From the NCBI GenBank assembly GCA_009861545.1, contig VXME01000001.1, positions 1-33,831 of the forward strand: DNA of 33,831 nucleotides, given 5' to 3'. Numbering within the stretch: position 1 is the first letter of the stretch; every line of letters begins with the position of its first letter. Under the pieces are notes generated by a model that was not told the DNA's origin, ran no database searches, and was given only the letters and a program-made list of their open reading frames with translations. This document shows positions 16,969 to 24,418 of the stretch, piece after piece. The position numbers and the translations under genes are program-made. Source of the stretch: Acidobacteriota bacterium. Its GTDB lineage: Bacteria; Acidobacteriota; Vicinamibacteria; Vicinamibacterales; UBA8438.

Positions 16969-17946
16969 ATGAGAGGCCCTGTTCTCGCGTTCGCCGTGCT
17001 GGCGGTGGTGGCGGGCGGAAGCCCGCATAAGGCCGCGGCCCAGAGCGTCGCGCCGGACGAGCCGCCGGCAGCCCCCCGGACGCCCTGGGGGGATCCCGAT
17101 CTGCAGGGCGTGTGGAACCACGGCACGATCACGCCGCTGGAACGACCGGCGGAGTACGCCGGCCGCGAGCGGCTGACGGACGAGGAAATCGCGGCGGCCA
17201 ACCTCGCCTCCGAGACGCGGGCCACCTCGGAACGGCGAAGCGAGCTGACTCGGGAGCAGGACGTCGCCCTCGCCTACAACCAGTTCTGGTGGGACCGCGG
17301 CATCTCGATCGGCCGCACGTCGCTCATCACCGATCCGCCGGACGGACGGCTGCCCGCGCGCACACGGGAACGCCGGGAGTACGAGGCGACTCCCGAAGCG
17401 CAGCGGCTGGCCGCGGCCAAGCGGGGGCGCGTGCCGGCGCACGGGCCGGAGGACATGGATCTGGGCGACCGCTGTCTGGTCTACCGCCACGTGCCGATCA
17501 CGTCGAGCGGCTACAACAACCACGTTCATATCCTGCAGTCGCCCGGCTACGTCGCCATCTTCCAGGAGCAGATCCACGACTTCCGCATCATCCCGGTCTT
17601 CGAGCAGCCCGCGCTGCCCGACCAGGTCCGGCTCTGGCTGGGGGTGTCGCGCGGCCACTGGGAGGGCGACACGCTGGTCGTCGAGACCGGAAACTTCCAC
17701 GCGCAGACCGACTATCTGGGTTCGGGCCCGAACCGCCGCGTCGTCGAGCGGTTCAGCCGGCGCGGTGCGGACGCCATCGAGTACTCGTTCACGGTGACCG
17801 ATCCGAGCGTCTGGACGCGTCCGTGGAGCGGGATGGTGCCGTGGCGTCCCGCCGAGGGTCCGACGTTCGAGTACGCCTGTCACGAGGGCAACTACGGCAT
17901 GACCAATCTCCTCACGTCGTCGCGGGCGGTCGAGGCCCGCCACTGA
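16969..17946 (+). CDS. Secreted protein of the WGDPDLQG/CHEGNYG family, paralogue 2
   Basis: A 325-aa protein with a signal peptide (VLAFAVLAVVAGGSPHKAAA). It carries PRTPWGDPDLQGVW, then NHGTITPLERPAEYAG, SLITDPPDGRLP, GYNNHVHILQSPGYVAIFQE, HWEGDTLVVETGNF, VVERFSR, DPSVWTRPWSGMVPW and YACHEGNYGMTNLL. It is clearly homologous to the minus-strand protein at 6371-7429 and to the next gene. GGAGG at 16956-16960, eight bases before the ATG, fixes the start; the frame is open 93 bases further upstream without a ribosome site. No catalytic signature is recognised. The central EGDTLVVET motif suggests a beta-rich fold (inference). Confidence 0.86.
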   Translation: MRGPVLAFAVLAVVAGGSPHKAAAQSVAPDEPPAAPRTPWGDPDLQGVWNHGTITPLERPAEYAGRERLTDEEIAAANLASETRATSERRSELTREQDVALAYNQFWWDRGISIGRTSLITDPPDGRLPARTRERREYEATPEAQRLAAAKRGRVPAHGPEDMDLGDRCLVYRHVPITSSGYNNHVHILQSPGYVAIFQEQIHDFRIIPVFEQPALPDQVRLWLGVSRGHWEGDTLVVETGNFHAQTDYLGSGPNRRVVERFSRRGADAIEYSFTVTDPSVWTRPWSGMVPWRPAEGPTFEYACHEGNYGMTNLLTSSRAVEARH

Positions 17947-17992
17947 GGAGTACGAAGACCATCGTAGAACGAGAAAAGCCAAGGAGGTCTAC

Positions 17993-19030
17993 ATGACGGT
18001 TCGTGGTTTCGCGGCGGTTCTGGCCCTGCTCACGCTGGCGGCGGGTGCATCCGCGCCGGCCGTGGCTCAGGAGGAGTTCGAGCCGCCGCGTCTCGCGGAC
18101 GGCAGGCCCGACCTGCAAGGCGTGTGGGATTTCCGCACCCTGACGCCGCTGCAGAGGCCCGAGGAGCAGGAGAGCGCGGTGCTGACGGCCGAGGAAGCGG
18201 CCGAGATCGAAGCGCGGTCCGCCGAGCGCAGCGCCGAGTTGAACGCGCCGACCGAGCGCAGCGGCGAGTTGCTGCCGGTGGGCGGCAACGTCGGCGGCTA
18301 CAACCACTACTGGGTCGATCAGGGCGCCAGCGTCGTCGATGACCAGCGGACGTCCCTCATCGTCGATCCGCCGGACGGCCGCGTGCCGCCGCTGCAGCCC
18401 GGGTTCGAGTTGATCGAGCTGTCGCTCGGCGAGGATCGGCCGGGGACGCGCCCGGTTCGCGTTCGGGCCGCCGGCATCGGTGCCGACAGCTACGAGGACC
18501 GCGGGCTGGCCGAGCGCTGCCTGCTCGGGTTCAACTCCGGCCCACCCATCGTGCCGGCCGGCTACAACCAGAACCTGCAGATCTTCCAGACGCCCGACCA
18601 CGTCGTCATCCTGCACGAGATGGTGCACGACGCGCGCATCGTCCCGCTCGACGGACGCGACCACCTGCCGGGGAGCGTCCGGCAGTGGATGGGCGACTCC
18701 CGCGGCTACTGGGACGGCGACACGCTGGTCGTCGAGTCGATCAACTTCACCGACAAGGTGGCCAGCTTCAACCCGTCGGTGGCCACGGCGGCCGGCGACG
18801 GCTCGACGCTGCATCTGACGGAGCGCTTCACGCGGGTTGCCGGCGACACGCTGCTCTACGAGTTCACGGTCAACGATCCGACCACCTTCACGCGGCCCTT
18901 CACGGCGGCGCTGCCGATGAAGCTCGGCGAGGGGATGTACGAGTACGCCTGCCACGAGGGCAACTACGGGCTGTTCAACATCCTGTCGGGCGCCCGCGCG
19001 GCGGAGCGTGACGCCGCGTCGCAGCAGTAG
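17993..19030 (+). CDS. Secreted protein of the WGDPDLQG/CHEGNYG family, paralogue 3
   Basis: A 345-aa tandem paralogue, 46 bp after the previous gene and probably cotranscribed. The signal peptide ends near APAVAQ. The mature protein opens with ADGRPDLQGVWDFRTLTPLQ, here without the WGD triplet seen in the other two. Conserved blocks are LLPVGGNVGGYNHYW, SLIVDPPDGRVP, GYNQNLQIFQTPDHVVILHE, YWDGDTLVVESINF, LTERFTR, FTVNDPTTFTRPF and YEYACHEGNYGLFNIL. Several blocks (LPVGGNVG..YN.YW) are shared with the 6371 protein but not with its immediate neighbour, so the tandem pair is not a recent duplication. AAGGAGG at 17981-17987 is five bases from the ATG. Function unknown. Confidence 0.86.
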   Translation: MTVRGFAAVLALLTLAAGASAPAVAQEEFEPPRLADGRPDLQGVWDFRTLTPLQRPEEQESAVLTAEEAAEIEARSAERSAELNAPTERSGELLPVGGNVGGYNHYWVDQGASVVDDQRTSLIVDPPDGRVPPLQPGFELIELSLGEDRPGTRPVRVRAAGIGADSYEDRGLAERCLLGFNSGPPIVPAGYNQNLQIFQTPDHVVILHEMVHDARIVPLDGRDHLPGSVRQWMGDSRGYWDGDTLVVESINFTDKVASFNPSVATAAGDGSTLHLTERFTRVAGDTLLYEFTVNDPTTFTRPFTAALPMKLGEGMYEYACHEGNYGLFNILSGARAAERDAASQQ

Positions 19031-19045
19031 GCGATTTCAGGGGGC

Positions 19046-19070
19046 GGGCCGGCGGCGTTGTCGTCGGCCC
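19046..19070. terminator. Terminator-like hairpin between convergent genes
   Basis: GGGCCGGCG (19046-19054) pairs with CGTCGGCCC (19062-19070) over nine positions with one G-U pair and a 7-base loop, followed by CTTTCC on the plus strand. It lies 15 bases after the stop at 19030. Confidence 0.55.
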
Positions 19071-19110
19071 CTTTCCGCCGCCGAGCTCGCACGTCCCGCC
19101 CGCGGGTCCT

Positions 19111-19722
19111 TCACGAATGCGAGGGTGGGCGAACGTCCGGCCGCCTGGCCACTATCTCGGCAACGCCGGGCTCACCGCCGGCCGCGACCCGCGCGGTTCG
19201 CTCCGCGGCGTGGAGCACGTTCCACCGCCATCCCCTGACCATCCGCTCCAGCTCTCCCGGCCGCAGCACGTAGCCGTGCCCGCGCTGTCCGTCCGGCGCA
19301 GGCAGATGCAGCGCCGCCACGAACAGCCCGCCCGGACGAACCCCGCCGCGGATCGCCGCGAACAGCGGACGGTGCAGGAAGTAGCAGTCGACGATCAGGT
19401 CGTAGGCCGCCGGCTCGATAGTGAACTCCGGCGGGTCCGCTTCCAGGTCGGCGACGTGCGGCGCGATCCGCTCGCGGCAGCCGGCCCGCTCCGCGTTCGC
19501 GAGCAGCAGGGCGACGGCTGCATCCGAGCCGTCCACCGCAGCGACCCGCCACCCGCGTGACCCCAGCCAGACGGCGTGCCGGCCGGCGCCGCACGCCAGG
19601 TCCAGCGCCCGGCCCGGCGGCACGCCCGCCACCGCGTCGGGCAGGGGCGGCGACGGCTCCGGCAGCGCGCCCGGTTCGCGGTCGGCGTAACGCGCGTTCC
19701 ACTTGGCGATCTGCGGGTTCAT
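19111..19722 (-). CDS. SAM-dependent methyltransferase (class I, TehB-like)
   Basis: A 203-aa protein. Residues 1-12 (MNPQIAKWNARY) match the usual start of small class I methyltransferases of the TehB/thiopurine type. Motif I is ALDLACGAGRHAVWLGSRGW, with AVDGSDAAVALL as the acidic ribose-binding region, then IAPHVADLEAD, and YDLIVDCYFLHRPLF as the motif IV/post region. The C-terminal part has GGLFVAALHLP and YVLRPGELERMV. The substrate is unknown. The start at 19722 is chosen by homology pattern; no good Shine-Dalgarno site is visible, and an upstream ATG at 19839 would run through the neighbouring gene end. It is downstream of the VWA gene on the same strand, 85 bp away. Confidence 0.83.
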   Translation of the reverse strand: MNPQIAKWNARYADREPGALPEPSPPLPDAVAGVPPGRALDLACGAGRHAVWLGSRGWRVAAVDGSDAAVALLLANAERAGCRERIAPHVADLEADPPEFTIEPAAYDLIVDCYFLHRPLFAAIRGGVRPGGLFVAALHLPAPDGQRGHGYVLRPGELERMVRGWRWNVLHAAERTARVAAGGEPGVAEIVARRPDVRPPSHS

Positions 19723-19764
19723 GGATCTGTGCGCGTCGAGCGGGCCGAGGGCCGGGCCACGGGC

Positions 19765-19800
19765 TGCAACCTGTCGCGCGGGTTGCAAACCTGTTGCGCG
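19765..19800 (+). repeat. Nested direct and inverted repeats between two genes
   Basis: TGCAACCTGTCGCGCG (19765-19780) recurs as TGCAAACCTGTTGCGCG (19784-19800). Within this, GCAACC and GGTTGC (19766-19771 and 19781-19786) form an inverted repeat. It sits in the 85-bp gap before the methyltransferase start. It could be a small folded RNA element or a protein-binding site; nothing more can be said. Confidence 0.45.
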
Positions 19801-19807
19801 TGCTCTT

Positions 19808-20956
19808 CTACGGATGAATGCCCCAGACGAGCTCGGCAAGGAATCCGGCCGGAATCCCCACGACGAGCAGGGCCAGGCTGACCAGCAGGAACCGCGAATA
19901 GATCGGGACTCTCAGCGCGCGGTGGCTGAGCGGCACGGCCACCGTCTCGCGTTCGTCTATGGCTCGGTAGGCCTGCTGCAGGCCGTCCTCGGTCGACACG
20001 TCGAAGTAGTCGCCTCCGTAGTCGCGAATGGTCTCGATGAGCGACGGCGTCTCCATGCCCTCGATCGGCGCGCGGCCGCGGTCCGTGTTGATGTAGATGA
20101 TGTACGGGACGACGTTGCGCGCGGCCAGCGCCGCGAGCTCCGCCTCCGGGATCTCGTCGACGTCGGCGTCCGTGATGATGAGCAGCGCGCGGTTGCGGTT
20201 CGCGCCGCGGTTGACGACCGCGGCGTCGATGTCGAAGTGCCGCACGATGGACCGGAGCGCCCCCGTGATGTTGGTCGTGCCCTCCGAATCGATGATGCTG
20301 ACCCTATCCTCGGGCACGAAGAACCGGTCGCGCCGCGTGCCCGGTTCGGGGGCGAGGATCTTGACGGTGACGTACGGCGCGCCCAGCACCTGGAAGTAGT
20401 ACAGCTCGTCGTCGAGGACGAAGTCGTCGACCATGTAGGGATACGACGAGAAGAGCCAGAGCGAGACCCGGTCGTTCTTCTCGCGCCGCATCCGCAGGAA
20501 CTCGAGGTGCGCTTCGCGGGCCACCTCGGCGCGCGACCGTTCGGTGTTGTTGAACTCCCAGGCCATCGACAGCGACGTGTCGACCAGATCGATCCGCACC
20601 CGCGACTCGACGTTCCCGGTGATCTGCTCGGTGGACGTGAGGAACGGGTCGGAGAGCGCGACGACGCCCATCGCGACGGCCAGTCCCAGGATGATCTTGG
20701 GGAGGGCGTAGCAGGCGCGCCCGAAGATGCCGCGCTGGTAGCGGAGCGGCACGTCGTGGCCGGAGTGCTGCCGCGCGTGCCGCCGCCGCAGCAGAATCAG
20801 GCGAACGGCGGTGAGCAGGGCGGCGGCGCCGAGGACGAGGGCGGCCAGGGTCGCGGTGCCCGCGTCGCCGTAGCGCACCTGCGCGAAGTCCGTCTCGATC
20901 AGCGCCAGGAGCTGCGCATCCAGAAACTCCGTGAACGCCGTCCAGTCCGGGAGCAC
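19808..20956 (-). CDS. Membrane-anchored VWA domain protein
   Basis: A protein of about 382 aa. Two membrane helices (about residues 34-56, LAALVLGAAALLTAVRLILL, and 88-106) precede a von Willebrand A domain with the metal-binding motif DTSLS at 126-130. A third helix near the C-terminus (FLLVSLALLVVGIPAGFLAE) completes a BatA/BatB-like topology. Later VWA features include GTTNITGALRSIVRH and ALLIITDADVDEIP. Relatives often work with MoxR-type ATPases, but none is present in this window. The start is proposed as GTG at 20956 because longer versions would overlap the divergent DUF423 gene. It has no Shine-Dalgarno site but lies six bases from a TATGAT box, so a leaderless mRNA is plausible. 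Confidence 0.82.
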   Translation of the reverse strand: MLPDWTAFTEFLDAQLLALIETDFAQVRYGDAGTATLAALVLGAAALLTAVRLILLRRRHARQHSGHDVPLRYQRGIFGRACYALPKIILGLAVAMGVVALSDPFLTSTEQITGNVESRVRIDLVDTSLSMAWEFNNTERSRAEVAREAHLEFLRMRREKNDRVSLWLFSSYPYMVDDFVLDDELYYFQVLGAPYVTVKILAPEPGTRRDRFFVPEDRVSIIDSEGTTNITGALRSIVRHFDIDAAVVNRGANRNRALLIITDADVDEIPEAELAALAARNVVPYIIYINTDRGRAPIEGMETPSLIETIRDYGGDYFDVSTEDGLQQAYRAIDERETVAVPLSHRALRVPIYSRFLLVSLALLVVGIPAGFLAELVWGIHP

Positions 20957-20958
20957 CG

Positions 20959-20971
20959 CTGTATCATACAG
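20959..20971. promoter_or_regulatory. Symmetric bidirectional -10 element
   Basis: CTGTAT-C-ATACAG is a perfect 13-bp palindrome filling most of the 19 bp between the divergent starts at 20956 (GTG, minus) and 20976 (ATG, plus). It contains TATCAT on the plus strand (20962-20967) and TATGAT on the minus strand (20968-20963), each five of six matches to the sigma70 -10 consensus. The distances to the start codons are 8 and 6 bases. No good -35 is seen for either direction. Confidence 0.5.
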
Positions 20972-20975
20972 AGCG

Positions 20976-21347
20976 ATGGCGACGAACTGGTTCGCGGCGG
21001 CGGCAATTCTCTGCGGATTGGGCGTGGTGCTCGGCGCGTTCGGGGCGCACGGGCTCCGCGAGCGCCTGACGGCCGACATGCTGGTCGTGTTCGAGACCGG
21101 CGTGCGCTATCACTTCATCCATGCCCTCGGCCTCTTCGCGGTCGCCTGGGCTGCCTCGCGCTGGCCGGGCCCGCTGGTCGGCGCCGCCGGCTGGCTCTTC
21201 GTGGCCGGCATCGTGATCTTCTCCGGCAGTCTCTACGTGCTGTCGATCAGCGGCATCCGCTGGCTGGGCGCGATCACCCCCATCGGCGGCCTGTGCATGA
21301 TCGCCGGCTGGGCGCTGCTGGCCGTTGCGGCGCTGCGCGCGTCCTGA
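20976..21347 (+). CDS. DUF423 family small membrane protein
   Basis: A 123-aa protein with four predicted membrane helices. The family signature is evident: LGVVLGAFGAHGLRE near the start, VFETGVRYHFIHALGLF, VAGIVIFSGSLYVLSISGI, and ITPIGGLCMIAGWALLAVAA. Length and layout match the family (YgdD/YwdK-like), whose function is unknown. The ATG at 20976 (MATNWFAAAA) is chosen because it gives the canonical family start; an upstream ATG at 20931 would overlap the VWA gene. It probably has an extremely short leader. It ends 5 bp before the convergent threonine-aldolase-like gene. Confidence 0.9.
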   Translation: MATNWFAAAAILCGLGVVLGAFGAHGLRERLTADMLVVFETGVRYHFIHALGLFAVAWAASRWPGPLVGAAGWLFVAGIVIFSGSLYVLSISGIRWLGAITPIGGLCMIAGWALLAVAALRAS

Positions 21348-21352
21348 ACCCT

Positions 21353-22513
21353 TCAGACGGAAGCGACGAACAGCTCCGCCAGCTCATCGGCCGACCGTCG
21401 GTTCCAGGTCTCGTTCACGCCGACGAGGACGCGTCCGTTCCGGGGTGCGCCCACGGCGACGCCCTGGTCGCCCAGCCGGCGCCGGAACGCGGAGAAGTCG
21501 CCGGTGTTCACTCGCAGCCACGACAGGTTGGTGCCGTGCGGGACCCGGTCGACCGAGAACGCGTCGTGACGGGTGAGTTGGGCGAGCCAGGACTCCGAGA
21601 CGTCGGCGGCCTGCCGGTAGCGGTCGACGAAGCCCGGCAGGTAGTGATGGGCGATGGAGGCGAAGGGCCACGCCGCCGGCAGGCCCGCGCCGAACATGCG
21701 GCGCGTGTGATACATGCCGTCGAGCAAGTCGCGGGGACCGGCCAGGATCGCCCCCGAGGGCGCGTTGAAGTACTTGTAGAGCGACACGTAGACGGTGTCG
21801 AACGGCGCCGCGTAATGGGCCACGTCGCGGCCTTCGTAGGCGGCCTGCAGGAAAATCCGCGCTCCGTCGAGATGCAGGTGGATTCCCTCACGCCGCGCCA
21901 GCGCGGCGATGCGGTCCAGCTCGCGACGGTCGAAGGTGGCCCCGAAATGCCGTCGCACCGGCGTCTCGATCGAGATGACCCGCACGGGCCGGCTGACGCG
22001 GCCGCCCGCGGTGCGGTCGAGGGTTGCCTCCACCTCTTCGAGCGTGAAGTCGGGACGGCCGGCGCCGAGCGGGATGAGCGTGATGTTGCTGAGCGTCTGC
22101 AGGCAATCGCCCGAGTCGTTGTACAGGTGGCTGTCGGCCTGCACGATGGCGCGGCCGTCGCCACCGGCCAGGGCACGCACCGCCAGGTGGTTGGCGAGCG
22201 TGCCGGTCGGCATGAAGACCGCCCGCTCCTTGCCGAGCAGCTCGGCGAACGCGTTCTCCAGGCGCTCCACCGCGCCGCCGTTCGAGTAGGAGTCCCGCAC
22301 GATGCCGCCGTCGGCCGCCAGCGCGCTCCAGAGTTGCGCCTGTTCTTCCGGGGTCAGTCCCAGGCCGTCGCCGCTCATGCGGACGTTTCCGCCCGTCCCA
22401 CCTGCAGTGCCCGAACCCGACTGCGCGTACGCCGCGCGCGGCGCCGTCGCAAGCCCGTAACCGACGCCGAGCGTGCCGATCTCCAGAAACTGCCGCCGGT
22501 CAATGCTGGACAT
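21353..22513 (-). CDS. Tat-exported threonine aldolase / beta-eliminating lyase family enzyme
   Basis: A 386-aa PLP fold-type I enzyme. The N-terminus MSSIDRRQFLEIGTLGVGYG is a Tat signal with a probable cleavage after AYA. The catalytic domain has MPTGTLANHLAVRAL, the cofactor-contacting HLHLDGARIF (Asp216), and YVSLYKYFNAPSGAIL with Lys247 as the expected Schiff-base lysine. These are characteristic of low-specificity L-threonine aldolases (glycine plus acetaldehyde from threonine). A Tat leader on this normally cytosolic family is unusual but fits Tat export of folded cofactor enzymes. The sequence before ATG (GAGAGG, eight bases away) supports the start. It is divergent from the quinoprotein gene across 105 bp. 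Confidence 0.87.
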   Translation of the reverse strand: MSSIDRRQFLEIGTLGVGYGLATAPRAAYAQSGSGTAGGTGGNVRMSGDGLGLTPEEQAQLWSALAADGGIVRDSYSNGGAVERLENAFAELLGKERAVFMPTGTLANHLAVRALAGGDGRAIVQADSHLYNDSGDCLQTLSNITLIPLGAGRPDFTLEEVEATLDRTAGGRVSRPVRVISIETPVRRHFGATFDRRELDRIAALARREGIHLHLDGARIFLQAAYEGRDVAHYAAPFDTVYVSLYKYFNAPSGAILAGPRDLLDGMYHTRRMFGAGLPAAWPFASIAHHYLPGFVDRYRQAADVSESWLAQLTRHDAFSVDRVPHGTNLSWLRVNTGDFSAFRRRLGDQGVAVGAPRNGRVLVGVNETWNRRSADELAELFVASV

Positions 22514-22618
22514 GGTGCGTCCTCTCTCGTTGCCGCTGATGGGTCAACCTTACGCCGCGCCGCGGTCCCGGCACAACGGGATCGATTCGTCTATGCTTCC
22601 CGATTGGAGGTCCACGAG

Positions 22619-24361
22619 ATGACGCCTATCCGTCCCTGCCGTGTGCTGCTCGCAGCCGTGCTGGCCGTGTCGATCGCGTTCCCGGCTGCGGCCCAGAACG
22701 TCGACTGGCGCCTGCACAACCTCGATCTGCACGGCAGCCGCTACGCCGAGACCGACCAGATCACGCCGGAGAACGCGCATCTGCTGACCCCGCGCTGGCT
22801 CTTCCAGCACGGCGTCATCGACGGCGTCAGCAACCAGACCACGCCGGTGATCGTCGACGGCGTGATGTACCTCACCGACTCGCGGGGGAGCGTCTACGCG
22901 GTCGACGCCTACGACGGGCATCATCTGTGGACCTACGACGTCACGGACCTGCTCGGCGGCGGCCGGCGCGAGGGCTACATCTTTCGTCACCGCGGCGTCA
23001 CCTACGAGGACGGCGTGGTGTACAGCGCGGCCGGCTCGTTCATCTTCGCCCTCGACGCCGAGACCGGCGAGCCGATCGAGTCCTTCGGCGACAACGGCCA
23101 GGCCAGCGTCATCCTCGACGTGCTGCGTCTCCGCTACCCGGACGTGGAGACCGCCATCTCGATGGGCTACTGGTTCACCACCGCGCCGCAGATCCACGAC
23201 GGGGTCATCTACATAGGATCGACGCGCAGCGAGAGCCTCATTCCCGGCGGGCACGTGCTCGCGGTGGACGCGGCGACGGGCGAGGTGATCTGGCACTTCA
23301 ACACGATCCCGCAGGACGAGAACGACCAGGGCTGGGACATCGCGGGGCCGACGTGGGTGGGCAGCGTCCGCAACGGCGGCGGCATCTGGGAGACGCCGTC
23401 GCTCGATCCCGAGCTCGGCCTGGTCTACGTCGCCGTCGGCAACCCCTTCGGCGACAGCACCGAGCGGGACGGCATGAACCTGTTCACCGACTCGGTCCTC
23501 GCCCTCGACATCGAGGACGGCCAGTTGCGCTGGTACTACCAGCTCGTCCACCACGACGTCTGGGACTACGACAACGGCAGCCAGCCGATCCTCTTCGACA
23601 TGGAGGTGGACGGCGAGCCGGTGCGCGCCCTCGGGCAGGCCAACAAGAACGCCTTCCTCTATCTGCTGAACCGGGAGACGGGCGCGCCCATCCACTCGAT
23701 CATCGAGACGCCGGTGCCGACCGAGACCGACCGCGAGGGCGAGGAGCCGTGGCCCACGCAGCCCATCCCGCACAAGGCGGACGGCGAGCGGATGGAGCCG
23801 GTCGCGCCGATCTTCCCCGAGGAGATCCCGCCGGAGCACGCGGAAGGGAAGACCCTGGTGCCGATCTTCACGCCGATCGCCCCCAACCAGATCTTCGCGC
23901 CCGGCTTCGGCGGCGGGGCCAGCTACGGGCCGATGGCGTACAGCACGGATACCGGCCTGCTCTACGTGAACGCCATCGACCGGCCTTTCGACGCCGGCCG
24001 CGGGCCGCGCATGTTCTTCTCGGCCTACGACCCGACCACCGGGGAGCTGATCTGGCGCCAGATCCGCGAGGGGTACGGCCAGGCGGGACCGGTGGTGACC
24101 TCCGGCGGGGTGGTCTTCGTGGGCACCGGCAGCAACATCGCCGGTTATTTCTTCGCCTTCGACGCGCGCACCGGCGAGGAGCTCTGGCGGTTCAACACAG
24201 GGGCCGGCGTCTTCTCGTCGCCCGCGGTCTACATGGTCGACGGCGAGCAGTTCGTGACCGTCGCGTCGGGCGGCGGGGACCGCGGCCGGCGCGGCGGAGC
24301 TCTCATCCTGAGCTTCGCGCTGCCGAAGCGCGTGATCGAGGCGGAACGCGCATCGCAGTGA
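22619..24361 (+). CDS. PQQ-dependent dehydrogenase-type quinoprotein
   Basis: A 580-aa periplasmic eight-bladed propeller protein. A signal peptide (about 1-24, ending AFPAAAQ) is followed by DWRLHNLDLHGSRYAETDQI, the usual opening of quinoprotein dehydrogenases. Repeated propeller motifs such as VYAVDAYDGHHLW, IFALDAETGEPI, VLAVDAATGEVIWHFNT, SAYDPTTGELIWRQ and FAFDARTGEELWRFNTGAG run through the protein. VHHDVWDYDNGSQPILFDM is the classic PQQ-site strand. No adjacent Cys-Cys pair and no C-terminal cytochrome domain is seen, so it needs a separate electron acceptor. The substrate (alcohol or sugar) is not predictable. GGAGG at 22606-22610 is eight bases from the ATG. The frame stays open for almost 3 kb upstream, but only through shadow sequence. 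Confidence 0.9.
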   Translation: MTPIRPCRVLLAAVLAVSIAFPAAAQNVDWRLHNLDLHGSRYAETDQITPENAHLLTPRWLFQHGVIDGVSNQTTPVIVDGVMYLTDSRGSVYAVDAYDGHHLWTYDVTDLLGGGRREGYIFRHRGVTYEDGVVYSAAGSFIFALDAETGEPIESFGDNGQASVILDVLRLRYPDVETAISMGYWFTTAPQIHDGVIYIGSTRSESLIPGGHVLAVDAATGEVIWHFNTIPQDENDQGWDIAGPTWVGSVRNGGGIWETPSLDPELGLVYVAVGNPFGDSTERDGMNLFTDSVLALDIEDGQLRWYYQLVHHDVWDYDNGSQPILFDMEVDGEPVRALGQANKNAFLYLLNRETGAPIHSIIETPVPTETDREGEEPWPTQPIPHKADGERMEPVAPIFPEEIPPEHAEGKTLVPIFTPIAPNQIFAPGFGGGASYGPMAYSTDTGLLYVNAIDRPFDAGRGPRMFFSAYDPTTGELIWRQIREGYGQAGPVVTSGGVVFVGTGSNIAGYFFAFDARTGEELWRFNTGAGVFSSPAVYMVDGEQFVTVASGGGDRGRRGGALILSFALPKRVIEAERASQ

Positions 24362-24418
24362 TCGGGGCCCGATGGGCATGCCCGCGGTTGGCGGTTCACG
24401 GCGATCGGTAACGGGCAC

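Noticed and set aside
13344-17030. A 1228-codon plus-strand frame opposite the DUF5916 and radical SAM genes.
   Set aside because: Composition is that of an antisense shadow; the opposite-strand genes carry clear family motifs.
22592-22597. TATGCT as a -10 box of the quinoprotein gene.
   Set aside because: No -35-like sequence lies at an acceptable distance, and the leader would be very short despite a good ribosome site; evidence too weak to call.
19703-22618. An open plus-strand frame running from 19703 into the quinoprotein gene, suggesting a giant protein.
   Set aside because: The upstream 970 codons are Arg/Ala/Val-rich antisense shadow of the methyltransferase, VWA and threonine-aldolase-like genes. 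The quinoprotein has its own ribosome site and signal peptide at 22619.
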